NCBI GenBank assembly: GCA_934725285.1
Contig: CAKVBK010000004.1
Span: 1-45,386, forward strand
DNA from: an uncultured Bacteroidales bacterium
GTDB lineage: Bacteria; Bacteroidota; Bacteroidia; Bacteroidales; UBA932
Length of the DNA: 45,386 bases
Reading direction: 5' to 3'
The notes under the pieces were generated by a model. The model was not told the DNA's origin, made no database searches, and saw only the letters and a program-made list of their open reading frames with translations. Made by a program: the position numbers and the translations under genes. The first letter of the stretch is position 1. The number at the start of each line of letters is the position of its first letter. This document shows, one piece after another, positions 40,934 through 45,386 of this stretch.

Positions 40934-41875
40934 ATGAAAGCAAGAATTTTGTACCTGATCGCCGCCGCTGTGTGCCTTTGCTCATGCGGCACGGCAAAGA
41001 AGAGTGTTGTTGATGTCTCCAAGTACCCTAACCGGGCGGAAATGATCGTAGCGCAGATGCATGATCCGGCTTCGAAATATGTCGTGGTGGCTTGCCACAG
41101 AGGTGACTGGCGGAACTATCCGGAGAATTCCATACCGGCCATAGAGTCCATCATCAGGATGGGAGCCGACATAATGGAACTTGACCTCAAACTCACCAAG
41201 GACAGCGTCCTGGTTCTCTCTCACGACAAGACGATCGACCGTTGTCTTACCGGTAAAGGCTTGGTCAGCGACTACACTTTGGAAGAACTCAAGCGGTTCA
41301 AGCTCAGGCGCGCTCACGGTGTGGCCACGGACTCGCTCCACATCTGCACCCTCCGCGAGGCTCTGGAGTGCTGCAAGGACCGCATCTGCGTGAACGTGGA
41401 CCAGGGCTATGAATATTACGATATGGTTCTCGCCCTGACCGAGGAGCTCGGAGTCACGGACCAGATCCTGATCAAAGGCAAGAAGCCAGTGTCCGAGGTC
41501 GCCGCAAAAATGGCCGCCCATGAGAGGAATATGATGTATATGCCTATCATTGACATACAGAAAGAGACCGGGAAAGCGCTTTTCAATGAATATATGGAGA
41601 CGGGTACCGTACCCCTCGCCTATGAGGTTTGCTGGAAGAAGATGACTCCGGATGTGGAGGACTGTTTCAAGAAGATCATCGCTTCCGGATCGAAACTCTG
41701 GGTCAATACCATCTGGGGAAGTCTCTGCGGTTATCTGGACGATGACAAGGCTTTTGACTGCGGCGACCCTGCCATGATCTATGACCAGGTGATAGGTTAC
41801 GGAGCGACCCTTATCCAGACGGACCGTCCGGAACAGCTCCTCAATTACCTTCGCGGCAAGGGACTGCACGATTAG
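40934..41875 (+). CDS. Glycerophosphodiester phosphodiesterase, lipoprotein
   Basis: Hydrolyses glycerophosphodiesters, the head groups of deacylated phospholipids or similar, to glycerol-3-phosphate and an alcohol. The 313-residue protein has a lipoprotein signal (ILYLIAAAVCLCSC). The TIM-barrel active site follows: ACHRGDWRNYPENS with the catalytic His and Arg, MELDLKLTKDSVLVLSHD with the metal-binding Glu and Asp and the second His, then TLREALECCKDRICVNVD. The late TNTIWGS-like segment (LWVNTIWGSL) and IQTDRPEQLLNYL complete the fold. It should act in the periplasm or at the membrane, feeding the GlpT-like antiporter 32 bases downstream. Confidence 0.93.
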   Translation: MKARILYLIAAAVCLCSCGTAKKSVVDVSKYPNRAEMIVAQMHDPASKYVVVACHRGDWRNYPENSIPAIESIIRMGADIMELDLKLTKDSVLVLSHDKTIDRCLTGKGLVSDYTLEELKRFKLRRAHGVATDSLHICTLREALECCKDRICVNVDQGYEYYDMVLALTEELGVTDQILIKGKKPVSEVAAKMAAHERNMMYMPIIDIQKETGKALFNEYMETGTVPLAYEVCWKKMTPDVEDCFKKIIASGSKLWVNTIWGSLCGYLDDDKAFDCGDPAMIYDQVIGYGATLIQTDRPEQLLNYLRGKGLHD

Positions 41876-41907
41876 GAACTGTCTGATAGTCATGATATTC
41901 ACTGAAT

Positions 41908-43329
41908 ATGGCTTCATTTCTCGATTTTTTCAGGATAAGTTCTCCGTCTGCCGTCAAGGTGGCTCCGGAGAATGCTGACAAGATCTGGAAGCGGGATCGC
42001 TTCCAGTCCTTTATCGCCATCACTTTCGGCTATGCGCTCTACTATGTGTGCCGAATGTCGATGGGCGTGATGAAGCAGCCGCTGATCGACGCCGGACTGC
42101 TTAACGCAACCCAGCTCGGTATCATCGGCGCATGTCTTTACTGGACCTACGCGGTAGGCAAGTTTGTCAACGGATTCCTGGCCGACGGATCGAATGTCAA
42201 AAGATTCATGGCCACGGGATTGGTGCTTTCTTCAGCCGCAAACCTGATTATGGGAGTGCTCGGTGCCACAGCCGTGAGCGCCGGCATCAGCAGTTCCGTG
42301 ATATTCACAGTGTTCGCTGTCATGTGGGGCATGAATGGTTGGGCGCAGTCCATGGGAGCCCCTCCTTCCATCGTGACTCTGTCAAGGTGGTTCCCGCTCA
42401 GGATACGCGGCACGTACTATGGATTTTTCAGCGCCTCGCATAACATCGGCGAGGGACTCTCGTTCATATTCGTAGGATCCATTGTCGCGGCCTTCGGTTG
42501 GAAGTGGGGATTCTTCGGCGCGGCGTGCGCTGGCCTTCTTGGAGTGTTGCTGATTCTGTTCTGGCTTCACGACACTCCTGAAAGCAAAGGGCTTCCGTCC
42601 ATCGAGGAACTTTCCGGAGAGGAGGCCAAGAATACAGTCAAGAAGGAATCCGCCGAGTCGGCCGAGGCACGGGCCGCCGAGACCCGCAGGATCCAGAGGG
42701 CGGTTCTCCGCAACCCCGGGGTGTGGATTCTGGCATTATCCAGCGCTTTTATGTACATGAGCCGCTACGCCATCAACGAATGGGGCACGATCTTCCTTCA
42801 GGAGACTTATGAATATGATCTCAAAGCCGCCGCCGCTATCATCGGAATCAACCCGATCTTCGGAGTGCTTGGAACCGTGTTCTCAGGCTGGCTGTCCGAC
42901 AAAGTGTTCAAGGGTGACAGGAAATATCCGGCATTCACCGCCGGCATCCTTGAGGCCATTTCCCTCTACCTCTTCCTGTTCGGAGGCGGAAGTCACTTCA
43001 CGCTCATCCTTTCGATGGTGCTGTTCGGAGTAGCGATCGGTGTTCTGATCAGCTTCATCGGTGGCCTGATGGCCATTGATCTGGTTCCGCGAAAGGCTTC
43101 CGGGGCAGCCCTCGGCATCGTCGGGGTGGCCTCCTACGCCGCCGCCGGCCTTCAGAACATAGTCTCCGGTCTCCTTTTGGACAACAACACCGTTGAGGTC
43201 GTGAACAAACTCGGCGAGACCGTGACCAAGCACGATTTCACCTACGTCAGCTGGTTCTGGCTCGGGGCCGCCGTGATCTCGTTCCTCCTCCCGATGCTCA
43301 ACTGGCGCCGCAAGCAGCAGGAGATCTAA
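41908..43329 (+). CDS. glpT: Organophosphate:phosphate antiporter of the GlpT/UhpT family
   Basis: A 473-residue major-facilitator protein with about 12 membrane helices. GYALYYVCRMSMGVMKQPLI in helix 1 carries the substrate-phosphate Arg of this family; LADGSNVKRFMATGLVLSS is the MFS cytoplasmic loop, and GMNGWAQSMGAPPSIVTLSR is the family hallmark. The second half repeats the pattern (WGTIFLQETYEYD, SGWLSDKVFKGDRKYPAF). It exchanges glycerol-3-phosphate, or possibly a hexose phosphate, for inorganic phosphate across the inner membrane. Its position after the phosphodiesterase favours glycerol-3-phosphate. A strong terminator ends the operon. Confidence 0.88.
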   Translation: MASFLDFFRISSPSAVKVAPENADKIWKRDRFQSFIAITFGYALYYVCRMSMGVMKQPLIDAGLLNATQLGIIGACLYWTYAVGKFVNGFLADGSNVKRFMATGLVLSSAANLIMGVLGATAVSAGISSSVIFTVFAVMWGMNGWAQSMGAPPSIVTLSRWFPLRIRGTYYGFFSASHNIGEGLSFIFVGSIVAAFGWKWGFFGAACAGLLGVLLILFWLHDTPESKGLPSIEELSGEEAKNTVKKESAESAEARAAETRRIQRAVLRNPGVWILALSSAFMYMSRYAINEWGTIFLQETYEYDLKAAAAIIGINPIFGVLGTVFSGWLSDKVFKGDRKYPAFTAGILEAISLYLFLFGGGSHFTLILSMVLFGVAIGVLISFIGGLMAIDLVPRKASGAALGIVGVASYAAAGLQNIVSGLLLDNNTVEVVNKLGETVTKHDFTYVSWFWLGAAVISFLLPMLNWRRKQQEI

Positions 43330-43366
43330 AGTATCTGGCTCAAGCGAGCTCTTGAGTGACATTAAT

Positions 43367-43427
43367 GGCCTGATTTGCCGCCGAAAAGTGTCAGATGGCA
43401 CTCCACGGCGGCAAATCAGGCCTTTTT
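43367..43427 (+). terminator. Strong rho-independent terminator with 17-bp perfect stem
   Basis: A perfect 17-bp inverted repeat (arms 43367-43383 and 43406-43422, beginning GGCCTGATTTGCC) has a 22-base loop and is followed by TTTTT (43423-43427). A smaller CTCAAG/CTTGAG hairpin precedes it at 43339-43356. It ends the phosphodiesterase/GlpT operon, 38 bases after the stop. Confidence 0.92.
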
Positions 43428-43496
43428 CGTGGCCGGACATCCGGCGACTCAGCGGTTTATGTGCTTGGTTCTGGTCCGGGCGCACGCTGCGTCCGG

Positions 43497-44021
43497 TCAG
43501 TGTTCCTTTCCGAATCTCCAGGCGAGCAGGTTGGCGAGATTCTCGTCGAACTCTTTTCGCCAGGCTCTTTGGCATGAGGTGATGTCGAGATATTCTTCCA
43601 TCAGTCCGCTGTGGTCGAAAGTGAGGCCGAGCGTTGGATCTTCGGCGACCTTATTCCTGACTTTGTCGTACATCTCCGTAAATCTGGCTCTCAGCGGGCC
43701 GCAGAGGATGAATCCCTCGTTGCAGTCGGACCAGTTCAGGTCACTGCCGGAAGTGCAGACGCTCGCTGCCTCGATGTACTGCTTGATCGCCAGAAATGTA
43801 AGTCCTGATTCATTCAGAAAGTTTCCGTACTCCTCCCGCGCGAAACTGAGCGCAAGAAGGAAAGGAACCTCTTTTCCGGCCTTGTGATGTTTATAGACCG
43901 TGGTCTCAAGACTTTTGATCCTTTCTGTGTACTCTTCGGACATCTCTTTGACCAGATCGATGCTCATCTTCACGCTTCCGCCTTCAGTCCAGGCGACAAG
44001 CTGGCTTTTGTTGTTGTTCAT
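43497..44021 (-). CDS. Hypothetical protein
   Basis: A 174-residue soluble protein from the ATG at 44021 (MNNNKSQLVAWTEGGSVKMS); a start 18 bases upstream is possible. The sequence is helical and acidic: ERIKSLETTVYKHHKAGKEV, then VPFLLALSFAREEYGNFLN, then FTEMYDKVRNKVAEDPTLGL. There is no signal peptide, membrane helix or recognisable catalytic motif, and I cannot assign a family. It is the first gene downstream (minus strand) of the structured-RNA region, with about 235 bases between, including a -7-like box TACATTTG (44208-44201) and an inverted repeat at 44054-44078. Confidence 0.65.
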   Translation of the reverse strand: MNNNKSQLVAWTEGGSVKMSIDLVKEMSEEYTERIKSLETTVYKHHKAGKEVPFLLALSFAREEYGNFLNESGLTFLAIKQYIEAASVCTSGSDLNWSDCNEGFILCGPLRARFTEMYDKVRNKVAEDPTLGLTFDHSGLMEEYLDITSCQRAWRKEFDENLANLLAWRFGKEH

Positions 44022-44053
44022 ACGCACAAAATATATCAAAGAACATTATCAAT

Positions 44054-44078
44054 GGTTGGCAAGGCGCGCCGGCCAACC
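44054..44078. repeat. Inverted repeat in the leader of the hypothetical gene
   Basis: GGTTGGC (44054-44060) and GCCAACC (44072-44078) enclose a loop that itself contains the palindrome GGCGCGCC. The GC-rich hairpin would form in the 5' leader of the minus-strand gene, about 33 bases before its ATG. Its role is unknown. Confidence 0.55.
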
Positions 44079-44200
44079 AAAATCCCGGCCACCAGGTTAC
44101 TGTCGTCAGGGTACAATAAACCCGTCTCATGACCTTCGGCCGGTTCTTTGCGCGTATGTAAGGGAATTATTGTCAGTGCATATCGCAAGTGAATACACTG

Positions 44201-44208
44201 CAAATGTA
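44201..44208 (-). promoter_or_regulatory. Possible -7 box for the hypothetical gene at 43497-44021
   Basis: Minus-strand TACATTTG, followed by C, matches TAnnTTTG. It would give a leader of about 170 bases. There is no clear -33 element. Confidence 0.4.
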
Positions 44209-44228
44209 ATGAATATTTCCGGAAAACA

Positions 44229-44270
44229 GCGGGTTTGTCCAGAATTTTCATTGAAAAGTAAACCCGCCCG
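44229..44270 (-). other. Alternative hairpin competing with the RNA closing helix
   Basis: On the minus strand GCGGGTTT (44267-44260) can pair with AAACCCGC (44236-44229). Inside lies TTTTCA-A-TGAAAA (44257-44245), which lengthens the hairpin. The first arm is the same sequence that forms the 13-bp closing helix with 44549-44561, so the two folds exclude each other. A short T run (TGTTTTCC) follows. It could be the 3' terminator of the RNA or an attenuator-type switch. Confidence 0.5.
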
Positions 44271-44561
44271 GCAGGATTCCTGACTACCTGCAAATAGCGG
44301 CTCCGGCACATTGTTCAGTCACATCCAGAATGGGCAGCTACTCCATTCCTTGGCGGATCGGAGGGGTGGTTACCTCCAACCGGATACAGCCATCAGTGCA
44401 AGATTTCGGTTTGTCCGGTTCTTACGAGGCTCGGGGTTGGCCGACCCCGGCTTGTTTAACCTTATGCTTCCGGCGCTTTCTAACTGCGTGGCCGTCTTTT
44501 CAGGCGGCACGCGCATGCCTTAGGGGCTGGCGACCCCTTGTTCAGCCACGGGCGGGTTTAC
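44258..44561 (-). ncRNA. Candidate structured RNA, about 304 nt, family unknown
   Basis: A perfect 13-bp helix closes the region: GTAAACCCGCCCG at 44258-44270 with CGGGCGGGTTTAC at 44549-44561. Internal stems are 44271-44275/44287-44291 (5 bp), 44328-44333/44343-44348 (6 bp), 44360-44364/44373-44377 (5 bp), 44378-44384/44414-44420 (7 bp), 44432-44437/44444-44449 (6 bp), about 44488-44494/44505-44510 with one bulge, and 44522-44526/44534-44538 (5 bp). The minus strand is preferred because TAAGTTTG (44594-44587) is a good -7 box just upstream. No open frame here looks protein-like. I do not see the signature sequences of RNase P RNA, tmRNA or SRP RNA. Confidence 0.6.
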
Positions 44562-44586
44562 AGCTTTCAATGATCGTTTCTGTCCG

Positions 44587-44594
44587 CAAACTTA
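44587..44594 (-). promoter_or_regulatory. Probable -7 box for the structured RNA
   Basis: Minus-strand TAAGTTTG, followed by C, matches TAnnTTTG. Transcription would begin near 44580, about 20 bases before the closing helix. The sequence 19 bases upstream (GTGTT) is a poor -33 match. Confidence 0.5.
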
Positions 44595-44658
44595 CATAAA
44601 AATCTGCGATTTTAACACCAGCCGCATAAACTATGTGATGTTTTTAGGGGAAATATAT

Positions 44659-44693
44659 AAAAAAATCCCGCTAACGTATGAACGTCGGCGGGA
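44659..44693 (-). terminator. Rho-independent terminator of the aquaporin gene
   Basis: On the minus strand TCCCGC and GCGGGA (44693-44688 with 44671-44666) enclose an inner ACGT/ACGT stem, followed by seven T. It lies 18 bases after the aquaporin stop, separating that gene from the structured-RNA region. Confidence 0.88.
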
Positions 44694-44710
44694 ATATCTT
44701 GATGATAGTC

Positions 44711-45386
44711 TTACTTCTCGTCCTTGGCCGGAGCTATGGCTGACCATACAACAGCGCTGAGGGCTCCGCCGCAAAGAGGTGCGACGATGAACACCCAGAG
44801 ATCCTTGAGGGCCTGTCCGCCGGCGAAGAGAGCCGGTCCGATGGAACGCGCAGGGTTCACGGACGTGCCGGTGAGCCTGATGCACACGAGGTGGATGAGG
44901 ATGAGGGACAGACCGATGGCGAGGCCGGCGAAATTGCCTGCTCCGACCTTGCTGTCAGTCGTTCCCAGGACAACGAACACGAACAGGAATGTCGCGATGA
45001 ACTCAACGAGGAACGCTCCGCCGGCACCGCCGGCATTGGCGACAGCGTTTGTTCCGAGACCGCCAGTGAGGTCAGGGGCGGCGACAACTTTCGTGAGAAG
45101 GAGAAGTATGGCTCCGGCGATGACTGCTCCGATCACCTGGCCGATCCAATAGCCGAAAGCGTCCTTCCAGCTCATTCTGCCGGAGAGGGCCACTCCAAGG
45201 GTGATCGCAGGGTTGATGTGGCAACCGGAGATGCCTCCGATGGTATAGGCCATAGCCACTACCGAAAGACCAAAGGCGATGGCCGTGCCGACCACTCCGG
45301 CGGCCGTGTTGCAGCCGAGGAACATTGCCGTTCCGCAGCCAAGAAGTGTCAGAACCATTGTTCCGATGCACTCAGCGATGTACTTT
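44711..45386 (-). CDS. aqpZ: Aquaporin of the MIP family (AqpZ-like), 5' end outside the window
   Basis: A water channel of the inner membrane with six helices and two half-helices. Both NPA boxes are present: SGCHINPAITLG and TGTSVNPARSIGPAL. The His in LILIHLVCIRLTG and the Arg after the second NPA give an AqpZ-type narrow filter, which favours water over glycerol. The coding frame continues past an internal ATG at 45358: codons for K-Y-I-A-E-C-I-G-T lead up to it, matching the normal N-terminus of AqpZ. The true start therefore lies just beyond the right edge and only a few residues are missing. Confidence 0.93.
   Translation of the reverse strand, partial: KYIAECIGTMVLTLLGCGTAMFLGCNTAAGVVGTAIAFGLSVVAMAYTIGGISGCHINPAITLGVALSGRMSWKDAFGYWIGQVIGAVIAGAILLLLTKVVAAPDLTGGLGTNAVANAGGAGGAFLVEFIATFLFVFVVLGTTDSKVGAGNFAGLAIGLSLILIHLVCIRLTGTSVNPARSIGPALFAGGQALKDLWVFIVAPLCGGALSAVVWSAIAPAKDEK

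Noticed and set aside
44258..44561. RNase P RNA, tmRNA, SRP RNA or group I/II intron as identity of the structured RNA
   Set aside because: The RNase P motif GAGGAAAGTCC, the tmRNA tRNA-like 3' end with T-loop and coded tag, the SRP GGAAG-type apical motif and the intron core motifs were each looked for on both strands and not found.
44258..44561. Cobalamin or TPP riboswitch
   Set aside because: A stretch GCCTGAAAAGACGGCCAC looked faintly cobalamin-like, but the defining boxes (AGCCACTG, or CTGAGA with the TPP core) are missing, and the neighbouring genes do not fit.
44311..44599. Overlapping 70- and 89-residue frames in the right-hand gap
   Set aside because: They lie across the hairpins of the structured-RNA candidate, are rich in Arg, Pro, Trp and Cys as shadow reads of GC-rich RNA often are, and have no ribosome site or promoter on that strand.

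Overview
The window is about 45 kb of a Bacteroidales-type chromosome (phylum Bacteroidota; genus not resolvable). The evidence is a SusC/SusD pair with a FecR anti-sigma factor and an ECF sigma factor, Bacteroidota-style promoters (a TAnnTTTG -7 box, several with TTG/TTTG exactly 19 bases upstream), few Shine-Dalgarno sequences, many lipoprotein signal peptides and typical Bacteroidota housekeeping proteins. Base composition by eye is slightly above 50% GC. No insertion sequence, integrase, phage gene or CRISPR array was seen. Both ends cut a gene: the end of htpG on the left and the start of an aquaporin gene on the right.

Left part (1-15.4 kb), mostly housekeeping. pgi is followed by a GHMP kinase closely resembling plant galacturonokinase and by a sugar-1-phosphate nucleotidyltransferase. 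Next come tadA, rpmH (a 50-residue gene that is easy to miss), a membrane-anchored helix-hairpin-helix protein, a conserved hypothetical with rsmI, tdk, recA, rlmN, a patatin/outer-membrane-barrel protein, recX, purC, a small GNAT/Mom-like hypothetical and mtgA.

Middle part (15.5-26.1 kb), a surface-glycan locus built from two convergent blocks. The plus-strand block holds a UDP-glucuronate 4-epimerase-type enzyme and two glycosyltransferases. The minus-strand block is a six-gene operon: phosphoenolpyruvate mutase with an N-terminal nucleotidyltransferase-like domain, phosphonopyruvate decarboxylase, 2-aminoethylphosphonate (AEP) transaminase, an ornithine-cyclodeaminase-family protein, a flippase and a TagB/TagF-like transferase. 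Together they can plausibly make AEP and attach it, or a derivative, to an exported glycan.

Right part (26.4-45.4 kb). Two small outer-membrane barrels, an AlkD-like protein, greA and hsp20 come first; hsp20 has a striking upstream region with a possible sigma-54 promoter. tRNA-Asp follows. Then comes a nutrient-uptake locus of nine genes: BACON-like lipoprotein, FecR, SusC, SusD, an FN3/beta-propeller lipoprotein, a second propeller lipoprotein, ECF sigma, glycerophosphodiester phosphodiesterase and a GlpT-like antiporter. It has no glycoside hydrolase, so the likely substrate is a glycerophosphodiester rather than a plain glycan. Near the right edge a gap of about 690 bases holds a strong candidate for a structured RNA of about 304 nt: a perfect 13-bp closing helix around seven internal stems, with an alternative hairpin that would compete for one arm. 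I could not match it to a known RNA family. The whole window is also enriched about five- to six-fold in the hexamer GAATAT/ATATTC, on both strands and in different reading frames.
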